DNA from: Gammaproteobacteria bacterium | GTDB lineage: Bacteria; Pseudomonadota; Gammaproteobacteria; UBA6186; Azoamicaceae | Length of the DNA stretch: 64,000 nt | Assembly (NCBI GenBank): GCA_013286785.1 | Contig: JABDFC010000002.1 | Span: 1-64,000 of the forward strand | Direction: 5' to 3' | Position numbers and translations under genes: made by a program | In this document: positions 44,544 to 53,442 of the stretch, piece by piece | Layout of the letters: every line of letters begins with the position of its first letter | How positions within the stretch are numbered: position 1 is the first letter of the stretch | The notes under the pieces: generated by a model | The model's input: only the letters and a program-made list of their open reading frames with translations | What the model was told of the DNA's origin: nothing | Databases searched by the model: none

Positions 44544-44718
44544 GTATATGTCCATCGTACTTCAAGCTGTGAACGGTGTGGAAAAGAAGCCAATCCCCTT
44601 TATTGGTTAGAAGGGCGTTTTGCGCCCGGATTATTAGCGCAAAGTCGAGGGCAGTATGCCCGTCCCTGATAACCAATAAAGGGGATTGGCTTCTCATTTT
44701 GAAGTGTAATGAATATAT
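44544..44718. repeat. MITE-like palindromic element, copy 2
   Basis: About 175 bp matching 22624-22796. Here the inner arms are intact: 44586-44609 and 44670-44693 are exact 24-base reverse complements. Between them are smaller stems (GGGCGTTTTGCGCCC, GGGCAGTATGCCC). Outer ends are imperfect inverted repeats. The whole element could fold into one long hairpin. It lies directly upstream of the lexA promoter. Confidence 0.82.
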
Positions 44719-44747
44719 ATCGAGGGATTGCAAAAAGGCTTTACTGT

Positions 44748-45041
44748 CTAATCTGTATCCCAGTATTTGGTTAAAACTGTCGATGGGAGCATTTCATCAT
44801 TCAGTTCTGTGAAGTCCTCTTTATCGACTTCAAAAGGGCCTGACCAGTCCCTGGGTGCAGCGATCGAAACAACCCGCAGGTTAAACCAAGTTTCAAAGTC
44901 AACTTCTTCGATTTCACCTGAGAAATATTGGATTTCGATAGAACGCGACTTTTCATCTTGCGCAACAATTTCGAACCGATCTAAGTGATCGATGTCCCAA
45001 TACCAGGTTCCGACGACAGGATACTCGTGTGCACGTATCAT
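44748..45041 (-). CDS. Small acidic protein, DUF6763-type
   Basis: 97 residues. YPVVGTWYWDIDHLDRFEIVAQDEK, EIQYFSGEIEEVDFETWFNL and PRDWSGPFEVDKEDF match a small uncharacterised gammaproteobacterial family I know as DUF6763. No cysteines, membrane segment or signal. It is cytoplasmic and probably a beta-rich fold. It is a single gene divergent from fadE. Function unknown. Confidence 0.7.
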   Translation of the reverse strand: MIRAHEYPVVGTWYWDIDHLDRFEIVAQDEKSRSIEIQYFSGEIEEVDFETWFNLRVVSIAAPRDWSGPFEVDKEDFTELNDEMLPSTVLTKYWDTD

Positions 45042-45153
45042 ATTTTACATACCTCAGTTTACGCGGTTCGCAAATTGATCTTATTTAATTTGCAATCCTA
45101 CTAACAAAGTTAGACTTTTATTTATGGAATCGTTCATCTAATATTTAGGTGTA

Positions 45154-45172
45154 TCATCTCGTTACAAGATGA
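45154..45172. promoter_or_regulatory. Inverted repeat upstream of fadE, possible operator
   Basis: TCATCT-CGTTACA-AGATGA, 26 bp before the fadE ATG. Position fits an operator or a leader hairpin for the beta-oxidation operon. It does not match the palindromes upstream of the TetR gene. Confidence 0.3.
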
Positions 45173-45197
45173 GGTGTCATCACAGAGGGAGTAAGGG

Positions 45198-47633
45198 ATG
45201 CAGGTATTGTTGGCGGGGGTTGTGGCGATCATCACTCTTTGGGGCTTAGCCTTTTTTGCAGCACCTCTTTGGGCATGGGCACTCTGTTTGATTTTGTCGT
45301 TTGGGGTGCTGTTACAATGTGTCACTGTTTGTCCGTTGCTCGTCTACAGTACCCTGGCAGTTCCCCTGTTGTTCATTGGGTTTTTCAGTTGTCCTTGGTT
45401 AAGGCGTCGTTATGTCAGCAGATGGTTTTACAATATCTTCCGGTTAAAACTGCCACCGATGAGCTCTACCGAACAGGAGGCGATTGCAGCGGGACAAGTC
45501 TGGTGGGAAGGGAAATTATTTCAGGGACGTCCCGATTGGAATTGGATGTTGCAATTACCTAAGCCAAAGCTTACGGATCAAGAAAGTCATTTTTTAATGC
45601 ATCGAGTGGATAAACTGTGTTCAATGATTGATGACTGGACAGTCTCACAGAAGGACTTAGATCTTCCACCAGAAGTCTGGTCATATCTTAAAAAAGAAAG
45701 ATTTTTTGGCATGATCATCCCAAAAGAATATGGGGGATTAGGGTTTAGCGCCTTGGCGCATTCAACGATCGTCCAAAAGCTTGCGACACACAGTTTGACT
45801 GCAGCCATTACGGCGATGGTCCCAAATTCCCTTGGGCCGGCTGAATTACTGGTTCGGTATGGTACCGTAGAGCAAAAAGCTCGATATCTCAAAAAACTTG
45901 CAATGGGTGAAGAAATACCTTGTTTCGCTTTGACTTCACCGGATGCTGGGAGTGATGCGAGTGCGCTGACCGATGTGGGGATTATTTGTGAAGGAGAATA
46001 TCAAGGAAAAAAAATCATTGGGATGAAGTTAACTTGGAATAAGCGTTATATTACGTTGGCGCCAATTGCCACGGTATTAGGTTTGGCATTCAAACTTTAT
46101 GATCCCGATCATTTATTGGGCACCCAGGAAGAATTAGGTATCACCGTTTGTTTGATCCCAACGGATCATCCTGGTGTTGAAATCGGAAAGAGACATTTCC
46201 CGCTACATCAGTCTTTTATGAATGGTCCGACTCGCGGAAAAGAGGTGTTTGTTCCTTTAGATTGGATCATTGGTGGAGGATCAATGATTGGCAAAGGATG
46301 GCAGATGCTCGTTGAGTGTTTATCTACTGGGAGAGGTATTTCTTTACCGGCATTGAGTACAGCTTCTGCCAAGATTTGTTTTCGCACGACCGGTGCGTAT
46401 GCTAAGGTCCGCAAACAGTTTCATGTTTCGATTGGTCAATTTGAAGGTGTCGAAGCTGCGATGGCTCAAATTGGCGGGCTTACTTATCTCATTGAAGCAA
46501 CCCGGCTGTTTACATTGACCCCCATCGATCAACAAATTTCGCCTGCAATCGTGAGTGCTATTGCAAAATATCATATGACCGAAATGGGAAGAAAGGTTGT
46601 GAATCATGCGATGGATATCCATGGTGGCCGAGGCATCATGTTGGGCCCCAATAATTATTTGGCGCGTTGTTATGAAAGTATTCCCATTAGTATTACGGTA
46701 GAGGGAGCAAACATTTTAACGCGAAATTTAATTATCTTTGGTCAGGGAGCGATCCGATGTCATCCCTATATTCAACGTGAAATGGATGCCATGCAAAATC
46801 CGAATCGGGAAGAAGGATTGAAACAATTCGACAAGGCGTTGTGGCAGCACTTTTCCTATACTTTGTGTAATAAAGCGCGTGCGTTTTTCCACGCTTTAAC
46901 AGGAGCAAGATTTTGCAGGGCGCCAGCCAAAACCGGATTAAAACGATATTATCGCCAACTGGGACGACTGTCGGTCGCTTTAGCATTTGCTGGAGATGTC
47001 GCTTTGATTACGTTGGGCGGAAAGTTAAAGCGTCGAGAACGATTGTCGGCGAGATTAGGGGACGTTTTAAGTCATTTATATTTGGCTTCAGCTGTTTTAA
47101 AATACCATCATGATTTTGGTCATCAAAAAGAAGATGAACCCTATGTTGAGTGGTGTTTGCAATCCAGTTTGTATCTTGCGCAACAAGCGCTGTTTAAATT
47201 TTGTCACAATTTTCCGATTAGAATTCTGGGGAAAGCGCTCCGTTGGACACTTTTTCCAACGGGGCCGTGCCATTCTTTGCCGAGTGATCACCTAGAACAT
47301 CAGGTAGCTGCTGCCATGATGTGTCCTTCAGATTTTCGAGATCGATTAACTCAGCAGTGTTATCTCAGTCAAGAAAATCGTGATCCTCTTTTTCATCTTG
47401 AACAAGCTTTAAAAATAACCATAGCGAGCGAAAAAGTGACCGCAAAATTAGAGGCGGGTGTCAAAAGTGGTGTTATTCCAAAGTGGTTAGATCAACACGC
47501 TAAGATTGCCAAAGCGGTGGCCGAGAAGGTATTGGCACCGGAAGAAGCCGAAATGCTCGATCGTTTAGAAGATGCACGGCTTGAGGCTATTCGGGTGGAT
47601 GAGTTTTCAAAAGAACAGTTGACTGGGAAATAA
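45198..47633 (+). CDS. fadE: Acyl-CoA dehydrogenase, large FadE type
   Basis: 811 residues, the size of gammaproteobacterial FadE rather than the 380-residue mitochondrial type. Two hydrophobic segments (about 1-70) anchor it to the membrane. CFALTSPDAGSDASAL is the FAD/substrate block, and MDIHGGRGIMLGPNNYLAR the segment near the active site. It performs the first oxidation of fatty acyl-CoA. GGGAG precedes the ATG. It leads the operon fadE-fadI-fadJ, with 5 bp to the next gene. Confidence 0.93.
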   Translation: MQVLLAGVVAIITLWGLAFFAAPLWAWALCLILSFGVLLQCVTVCPLLVYSTLAVPLLFIGFFSCPWLRRRYVSRWFYNIFRLKLPPMSSTEQEAIAAGQVWWEGKLFQGRPDWNWMLQLPKPKLTDQESHFLMHRVDKLCSMIDDWTVSQKDLDLPPEVWSYLKKERFFGMIIPKEYGGLGFSALAHSTIVQKLATHSLTAAITAMVPNSLGPAELLVRYGTVEQKARYLKKLAMGEEIPCFALTSPDAGSDASALTDVGIICEGEYQGKKIIGMKLTWNKRYITLAPIATVLGLAFKLYDPDHLLGTQEELGITVCLIPTDHPGVEIGKRHFPLHQSFMNGPTRGKEVFVPLDWIIGGGSMIGKGWQMLVECLSTGRGISLPALSTASAKICFRTTGAYAKVRKQFHVSIGQFEGVEAAMAQIGGLTYLIEATRLFTLTPIDQQISPAIVSAIAKYHMTEMGRKVVNHAMDIHGGRGIMLGPNNYLARCYESIPISITVEGANILTRNLIIFGQGAIRCHPYIQREMDAMQNPNREEGLKQFDKALWQHFSYTLCNKARAFFHALTGARFCRAPAKTGLKRYYRQLGRLSVALAFAGDVALITLGGKLKRRERLSARLGDVLSHLYLASAVLKYHHDFGHQKEDEPYVEWCLQSSLYLAQQALFKFCHNFPIRILGKALRWTLFPTGPCHSLPSDHLEHQVAAAMMCPSDFRDRLTQQCYLSQENRDPLFHLEQALKITIASEKVTAKLEAGVKSGVIPKWLDQHAKIAKAVAEKVLAPEEAEMLDRLEDARLEAIRVDEFSKEQLTGK

Positions 47634-47638
47634 ATACT

Positions 47639-48913
47639 ATGGCGAGTAAAAAACGGGCAGTCTATTTGGTTGATGGTTTAAGAACCCCTTTTCTAAAGGC
47701 ATTAGCACGCCCTAATCCATTGTCGGCAGCAGATTTAGCCATAGCGGCGGCGGGTCCGTTATTGGCTCGACAGTCTTTTGAACCAGAGGCCATCGAAGAA
47801 GTCATTGTAGGTTGTGTCGGACCTGCTGCGGATGAAGCCAATATTGCTCGGATCATCGCGCTGCGCTTAGGGTGTGGGCATGCAGTCCCCGCGTGGACAG
47901 TGCAAAGAAATTGTGCTTCAGGATTGCAAGCGTTGGATAGTGCCGCGGCTCATATTATGAATGGTGATGTCGATCTGGTGTTAGCCGGTGGGACAGAGTG
48001 TATGAGTCGTACCCCATTATTATACCAAAATGCTTTGCTAGAATGGTTGGCAGATTTTAGAATGAGTAAAGGTTTTTCCAATCGATGTAAATCGATGCTC
48101 AAATTTAGATTACGTTACTTAGCGCCGGTGGTTGCCTTGTTGAAAGGATTAAGCGACTCTGTGGTCAATCTCTCCATGGGACAGACAGCAGAAAACCTCG
48201 CGTATCAGTACAATATTTCCCGTGAAGAAATGGATGCTTTTTCCGTGCAGAGCCATCAGCGGGCCAGTGCTGCGCTGCAAGAAGGACATCTTGCAGAAAT
48301 TACGCCGTTATTTGATTGGCATGGTCAGGTGGTTGGATCCGATAACGGTGTTCGTGAGAATTCTTCTGTTGATAAATTGGCAACCCTAAAACCCGCTTTT
48401 GATAAGCCATTTGGGCGGGTCACTGCTGGAAACAGCTCGCAGATAACAGACGGGGCAGCTTTCTTAATCTTAGCCAGCGAATCGGCGGTAAAACAATACG
48501 ACTTGCCTGTTTTAGGTAGAATCGTCGATACGGCGTGGGTAGGGTTAGATCCCACAGTGATGGGATTAGGGCCGGTTTATGCCATTCAGAAATTACTATC
48601 AGAACAAAAATTGTCACTGGAGGATATTGATTATTGGGAGATCAATGAAGCATTTGCCACACAAGTATTAGCCTGTTTAAAAGAACTGGAGACTGGAGAG
48701 AGTCCTTTAGGAAAAATTCCTTTGGATAGGTTGAATGTAGATGGTGGAGCCATCGCAATCGGTCATCCTGTGGGAGCCAGTGGTGCTAGATTGGTTTTAC
48801 ATTTATTGGATATTTTAAAAAGAAATGGAGCAAAGCGGGGCGTTGCATCTCTGTGCATTGGTGGTGGGCAAGGGGGAGCAATGTTAATCGAACGGGTGTC
48901 GGGAGTAACGTAA
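47639..48913 (+). CDS. fadI: 3-ketoacyl-CoA thiolase (FadI-like)
   Basis: 424 residues, longer than the acetoacetyl-CoA thiolase at 20165 because of an insertion after TPLLYQNALLEWL, as in FadI-type enzymes. The nucleophile is in QRNCASGLQALDS, the His in GHPVGASGARLV, and the second Cys in SLCIGGGQGGAM. It makes the final cleavage of beta-oxidation. It lies 5 bp after fadE and 1 bp before fadJ. Confidence 0.9.
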   Translation: MASKKRAVYLVDGLRTPFLKALARPNPLSAADLAIAAAGPLLARQSFEPEAIEEVIVGCVGPAADEANIARIIALRLGCGHAVPAWTVQRNCASGLQALDSAAAHIMNGDVDLVLAGGTECMSRTPLLYQNALLEWLADFRMSKGFSNRCKSMLKFRLRYLAPVVALLKGLSDSVVNLSMGQTAENLAYQYNISREEMDAFSVQSHQRASAALQEGHLAEITPLFDWHGQVVGSDNGVRENSSVDKLATLKPAFDKPFGRVTAGNSSQITDGAAFLILASESAVKQYDLPVLGRIVDTAWVGLDPTVMGLGPVYAIQKLLSEQKLSLEDIDYWEINEAFATQVLACLKELETGESPLGKIPLDRLNVDGGAIAIGHPVGASGARLVLHLLDILKRNGAKRGVASLCIGGGQGGAMLIERVSGVT

Positions 48914-48914
48914 A

Positions 48915-50957
48915 ATGGATGCAGGGATAAATCAACATTGGCGGTGTGAACGCGATGGCGACAATATTGTTTGGTTAACATTAGATAAGAAAAAAACCAG
49001 TACAAATACGATCAATATGGAAGTATTGGAAGAGCTTCTTACCATTCTACAATCGTTCCAATCGGGATCACAACCCTTAGGTTTGGTGATTCAATCCGCC
49101 AAGAAAAATGGATTCATTGCCGGCGCAGATATAGAGCAGTTTAAAACCATTGAAACGCATGATGCAGCGTTTAATTTGATTCGCCAGGGACAACTCGTAT
49201 TTAACCACTTAGCCGAATTATCGTTTCCAACGGTTGCTTTAATTCACGGCTTTTGTTTGGGCGGAGGGTTAGAACTGGCATTGGCTTGTCGATACCGTAT
49301 TACGATTGATGATCCTAAAACAAAGCTGGGATTACCAGAAGTGACGTTGGGGATTCATCCTGGTTGGGGAGGGACGATCCGCCTTCCTAGGTTAATTGGT
49401 GGTTTAAAAGCCATGGACTTGATTGTTTCGGGAAGGATTATTACCGCAAAGTCTGCCTATAAAATGGGCGTTGTCGATGCGGTTGTCGCGAAACGGCAAA
49501 GTCTGTTGGCGGTTAGACATTATTTAAAGAATTCACCCAAAGAGCGGACATTGAATTTTGTCGAGCAAATCTCAAATTGGAGTATTTCGCGACGGCTTTT
49601 AGGGAGATGGATAGAGAAGAAACTGGCGGCGAAAGTCAATCGTGCTCATTACCCTGCTCCGTATATTGCTTTGGAACACTGGATAGAACAGGGAGTAGAG
49701 AATGATGCGGCTTTTATGGTAGAAGCCAAATCGATTACCCAATTGATGTTGAGCGAAACCGTTCGTAATATGGTGCGAGTGTTCGATTTGAAAGACACGT
49801 TAAAAGGCTTAGGTCGTGAAGTGAGTTTTAATCCTCGGTATGTTCATGTCATTGGTGCTGGTGTGATGGGAGGAGACATTGCAGCTTGGTGTGCTTTGAA
49901 AGGATTTTACGTGACTTTACAGGATAAAAATGAGAAAGCTATTGCAAATTCCTTGAGCCGTGCCTTAGCTTTATTTACCAAACACTTAAAAGAACCGCAT
50001 CTCATCATGGCTGCAAAAGATAGGTTGATCCCTGATGTTCTAGGAAATGGAGTTAGAAGGGCGGAATTAATTATCGAAGCCGTTGTGGAAAAAGTTGAGA
50101 TTAAGGCTGCCGTATTTGCAGTGCTGGCGAAAGAGGCCAGAAAAGATGCCTTGTTAGCAACCAATACCTCTACCATCCCATTAAAAGAGCTTTCTCTGGA
50201 CTTAGATGTTCAGCGTCGATTAATTGGATTACACTTTTTTAATCCAGTGGCAAAAATGCCGTTAGTAGAGGTGATTACGGGGGATGAGACCGAACCTTCC
50301 TTCGTCGATCAAGGAATGGCTTTTGTGCGCTTAATTGAAAAGCTGCCGTTACCGGTTAAGAGTTCGCCAGGGTTTTTAGTGAATCGAATTTTAATGCCGT
50401 ATCTGATGGAAAGCATTGTCTTGCTAGAGTCAGGTATTCCCGACTATGCCATTGATCAGGCGGCATTAGATTTTGGCATGCCAATGGGGCCAATAGAATT
50501 AGCGGATACAGTGGGTTTAGATGTTTGTCTCTATGCTGGAGAAAGTCTCAGTCGTTACTTTGGTGGCAGTATTCCCCAAAAACTTCGGACTTTAGTAGAA
50601 CAAGGCCATTTGGGCAGGAAGACGGGACAAGGATTTTATCAATACAAAGCTGGAAAGATAATTAAACCAAAAGCAGATCCGAATTTTCGAGTCCCAGAGG
50701 ATGTCATCGATCGGTTAATTCTATCGATGATCAACGAGGCAGTTGCTTGTCTGCGTGAAAAAATTGTTTCATCACCGGATCTCTTAGATGCGGGAATGAT
50801 CTTTGGCACTGGGTTTCCGCCCTTTCGCGGTGGGCCAATGCATTATGTCTTAGAACAAGGTGAGTCACTCTTGTTGCAAAGACTCAACTTATTAGCGCAA
50901 CGTCATGGGAAGCGCTTTTTGGCTGACTCGGGCTGGGCCAGTTTGGCAGCCTCTTGA
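48915..50957 (+). CDS. fadJ: Bifunctional enoyl-CoA hydratase/3-hydroxyacyl-CoA dehydrogenase
   Basis: 680 residues in two parts. Residues about 15-200 form a crotonase domain (FIAGADIEQF, GFCLGGGLELALACRYR, GLPEVTLGIHPGWGGT with the catalytic Glu). From about 310 there is an NAD-binding domain (VIGAGVMGGDIAAWCALKG), then GLHFFNPVAKMPLVEVI with the dehydrogenase His, and a C-terminal domain ending GTGFPPFRGGP. Pairing with a FadI-type thiolase favours FadJ over FadB. It catalyses the middle two steps of beta-oxidation. Last gene of the operon. Confidence 0.92.
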   Translation: MDAGINQHWRCERDGDNIVWLTLDKKKTSTNTINMEVLEELLTILQSFQSGSQPLGLVIQSAKKNGFIAGADIEQFKTIETHDAAFNLIRQGQLVFNHLAELSFPTVALIHGFCLGGGLELALACRYRITIDDPKTKLGLPEVTLGIHPGWGGTIRLPRLIGGLKAMDLIVSGRIITAKSAYKMGVVDAVVAKRQSLLAVRHYLKNSPKERTLNFVEQISNWSISRRLLGRWIEKKLAAKVNRAHYPAPYIALEHWIEQGVENDAAFMVEAKSITQLMLSETVRNMVRVFDLKDTLKGLGREVSFNPRYVHVIGAGVMGGDIAAWCALKGFYVTLQDKNEKAIANSLSRALALFTKHLKEPHLIMAAKDRLIPDVLGNGVRRAELIIEAVVEKVEIKAAVFAVLAKEARKDALLATNTSTIPLKELSLDLDVQRRLIGLHFFNPVAKMPLVEVITGDETEPSFVDQGMAFVRLIEKLPLPVKSSPGFLVNRILMPYLMESIVLLESGIPDYAIDQAALDFGMPMGPIELADTVGLDVCLYAGESLSRYFGGSIPQKLRTLVEQGHLGRKTGQGFYQYKAGKIIKPKADPNFRVPEDVIDRLILSMINEAVACLREKIVSSPDLLDAGMIFGTGFPPFRGGPMHYVLEQGESLLLQRLNLLAQRHGKRFLADSGWASLAAS

Positions 50958-51513
50958 AAGCAGTGTCGTTAAAGTTACCCGCACCTTCTAGCCACCCTTC
51001 AGTTCAGGCTTGGTTCCTGAGGCGATGACTATTTGGCTCATGGTCAAAATCAAAAATCCCCAAAAATAGTTTGTTGACCTATTTGACAGGCAATTTAGAA
51101 AAGCGGATATTGTGACAATTGACTTGCATCCCGATTTACGGAATAGGGAATTGTTCAAGGTTGATATTCTGAATGGAATATTGGACTGAAAGATTGGGGC
51201 TTTCACCCTAGAAAAGGGTCAAAAGCTGACTGGGTGTTGATGAGGAAAATCCGCGAGGAGAATCTTACGAAATGCACAATAAGAAGAATGTGTCTTGTTA
51301 TAATAGGATTGTTGGATTACTGGCTACAAAGCTGGTGAAACCATTTTTACACTCTGCGTGGTCTTCCCTTTTAGACCTTAGCCATACGTTTTTTTCAAGA
51401 AAGCTAACATTAATCAATCAGCTCGAGCTGTGCGGGCTCCTTTTTCACAGACGCTCTTACGCCTGCAAAGGACTCGCAAACACTGAGCTGATTTAATTGG
51501 TATTCAACTGACG

Positions 51514-51533
51514 TGAGATTTAGTATAATCTCA
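51514..51533. promoter_or_regulatory. Palindrome upstream of the TetR gene, possible operator
   Basis: TGAGATT-TAGTAT-AATCTCA, a perfect 7+6+7 inverted repeat about 100 bp before the TetR start. The central TAGTATAAT also looks like an extended -10 element, so a repressor bound here would block a promoter. Confidence 0.45.
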
Positions 51534-51552
51534 TAGTTAGCAGAATGGGTCG

Positions 51553-51583
51553 TTATGGACAAGTGTTTATAACTTGGTCATAA
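51553..51583. promoter_or_regulatory. Second palindrome upstream of the TetR gene
   Basis: TTATGGACAAGT (51553-51564) and ACTTGGTCATAA (51572-51583) are inverted repeats matching at 10 of 12 positions around a 7-bp spacer, typical in size for a TetR-family operator and about 50 bp before the start codon. Confidence 0.45.
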
Positions 51584-51634
51584 TGAAGAGGTGGGGATAA
51601 AGCCCCTTAACTTTAACAATGGATTTATAATGCT

Positions 51635-52255
51635 ATGCCACGGAAAACTGATAAAAGAGTACGATTAATCGAAGCTGCAAAAGTATTGATTCACCAAAAG
51701 GGATTCAATCAAACAACACTGGCGGACATTGCCCAGGAAGCAGATGTTCCTTTAGGCAACGTTTACTATTATTTCAAAACCAAGGAAGCCATTGGTGAAG
51801 CGGTTATTGAAAAACGCGCCGTGGAATTTACTGAATTTTTTAGTAAGTTGGATGAAAATTCAGATCCGCGTGCACGCTTAATGTCATTGATTCAATTTGG
51901 CACTGAAGATTTAGAGCTAACTGCTCGTTATGGATGTTCGGTTGGTGGGTTGTGCCAAGAACTTGGAAAACAAGGTGGCTCATTGGCAGATCAAGCAGCT
52001 AAGTTATTGCATGATCTTTTAATGTGGTGTGAAACGCAATTCCGATCTTTAGGTTTTGGTGATAAGTCTGCTGACTTGGCATTGAACATGGTATCGAACA
52101 TTCAGGGTATTTTCCTGTTAACGCATACCTTTAAAGATCCGAAATTGGCGATCCGACAAGCGAAAGTTTTGCAAGAATGGCTGGAAAAACTCACGACTGG
52201 TGTGCGTGGAACGACAACGTCTACCACTAAGCAAGTTGCTGCAGAAGTCGCTTAA
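51635..52255 (+). CDS. TetR-family transcriptional regulator
   Basis: 206 residues. The N-terminal helix-turn-helix (LIHQKGFNQTTLADIAQEADVPLGNVYYYFKTKEAIGEAV) is a standard TetR DNA-binding domain; the C-terminal helical domain (about 60-190) would bind a ligand. There is no strong ribosome binding site before the ATG. It follows the fatty-acid operon after 677 bp and may control it or itself, but the ligand is not known. Two palindromes upstream suit autoregulation. Confidence 0.88.
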   Translation: MPRKTDKRVRLIEAAKVLIHQKGFNQTTLADIAQEADVPLGNVYYYFKTKEAIGEAVIEKRAVEFTEFFSKLDENSDPRARLMSLIQFGTEDLELTARYGCSVGGLCQELGKQGGSLADQAAKLLHDLLMWCETQFRSLGFGDKSADLALNMVSNIQGIFLLTHTFKDPKLAIRQAKVLQEWLEKLTTGVRGTTTSTTKQVAAEVA

Positions 52256-52276
52256 TGTGATCTTTAGTTTTTTTGT

Positions 52277-52302
52277 TGTCCCCACTCCGGTGGGGATAAC
52301 AA
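52277..52302. terminator. Hairpin after the TetR gene, possible terminator or repeat relic
   Basis: GTCCCCAC-TCCG-GTGGGGAT with flanking TT/AACAA. There is no T-run after the stem on the + strand, so it is at best a weak terminator. The GGGGAT arm resembles the short dispersed repeat family. Confidence 0.35.
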
Positions 52303-52343
52303 TTAAGCTTATTTTGATTTAGAACCGCCGAAATTATTTTATT

Positions 52344-53442
52344 ATGCTAGAGCTCAATCCGACGATTTATGCCTTGAAAGACTTTGCGGAAAGAATTCTG
52401 GCATTACGGGGGTATCTTTGACTACGATGTCAAAGAAGAGCGCCTGGTAGAAGTCAATCGATTATTAGAAGATCCCACCATTTGGAATAATCCCAGTCAA
52501 GCCCAAGAGCTCGGAAAAGAGCGGGCAGAGTTGGAAAGAGTGATCTTTGGGATCCAACAACTCGAGCAAGAACTTAAAGATCAAGAAGAGTTATTAATTT
52601 TGGTGCAAGAAGAGCAAGATACAGAAGCTTTTCAAGTGTTAGTCTTAGACACTCAAAAATTGGCAGACAAATTAGATGCCTTAGAGTTTCAAAAAATGTT
52701 TCCCGGGAAAATGGATCCCAATTCCGCTTTTATGGATATTCAGTCGGGTTCGGGAGGGACAGAGGCCCAAGATTGGGCTGAAATGCTACTCAGAATGTAT
52801 TTAAGATGGGGCGAAAGAAGAGGTTTTAAAACAACGTTACTCGAGGTTTCTGCCGGAGAAGTGGCTGGGATCAAAAGTGCCACTCTTAAGTTTGAAGGAG
52901 AATATGCGTACGGTTGGCTGCGCACAGAGACGGGCGTCCATCGATTAGTTCGAAAGTCGCCTTTTGATTCTGGAAATCGTCGACACACATCGTTTGCATC
53001 GGTGTTTGTCTATCCCGAGGTAGACGATAATATTGAAGTCGCGATCAATCCAGCGGACCTCAGAATAGATACCTATCGAGCCAGTGGGGCTGGAGGACAA
53101 CACGTTAACCGTACTGATTCTGCCATTCGGATCACCCATATTCCTACCAATACCGTGGTACAGTGTCAAAGCGATCGATCTCAACATAAAAATCGTTCCT
53201 ATGCCATGAAACAGTTGAAAGCTAAGTTATATGAACTCGAATACCGTAAACGTTCCGCAGAAAAGCAAACCTTAGAAGAAAACAAAGCGGATATTGGTTG
53301 GGGCAGCCAGATCCGTTCTTATGTGTTAGATCAATCGCGAGTCAAAGACATCAGAACTGGAGTTGAAACAACGGACACATCGAGCGTTTTGGACGGGCAT
53401 ATTGATTTATTTATAGAGGCAAGTTTGAAGGAGGGGTTGTGA
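52344..53442 (+). CDS. prfB: Peptide chain release factor 2, with programmed +1 frameshift
   Basis: The gene starts at ATG 52344, reads 25 codons to an in-frame TGA (52419-52421), and continues in the +1 frame to 53442, giving about 365 residues. Upstream of the stop is the internal Shine-Dalgarno GGGGGT, then CTTTGAC, exactly the autoregulatory slip site of prfB. Downstream are the SPF-type anticodon tripeptide ([15 protein letters not shown]) and GGQ ([13 protein letters not shown]). RF2 reads UGA and UAA. Treating the two frames as separate genes, or starting after the stop, would be wrong. Immediately followed by lysS. Confidence 0.95.
52408..52422 (+). promoter_or_regulatory. RF2 programmed +1 frameshift signal
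   Basis: GGGGGTATCTTTGAC: an anti-Shine-Dalgarno-pairing GGGGGT three bases before CTT-TGA-C. When RF2 is scarce, ribosomes slip from CTT to TTT and read GAC, bypassing the TGA stop. Confidence 0.93.

Larger units (their letters stand above)
50958..51634. other. Long intergenic region between fadJ and the TetR gene
   Basis: 677 bp. No open frame with family similarity. A 74-codon frame (51272-51496) has GAGGAG placed too far (about 10 bases) and no recognisable product. An imperfect long inverted repeat (AATCAGCTC near 51416 and GAGCTGATT near 51485) brackets a 60-bp segment. The right end carries two palindromes, listed separately, that probably control the TetR gene. Confidence 0.5.

Noticed and set aside
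44470..44733. 87-codon frame upstream of lexA
   Set aside because: It is the repeat element and the lexA leader read through; no ribosome binding site.
51230..51280. Hammerhead-like TTGATGAG...CGAAA spacing
   Set aside because: The first invariant base is wrong (TTGA for CTGA) and the enclosed DNA does not form a convincing stem II.
51272..51496. 74-codon forward frame after fadJ
   Set aside because: GAGGAG is about 10 bases from the ATG and the product matches nothing; too weak to list as a gene.
52384..53442. prfB starting at a TTG after the leader
   Set aside because: The proper start is ATG 52344 with the programmed +1 shift; the TTG-initiated frame would lose the regulated leader.
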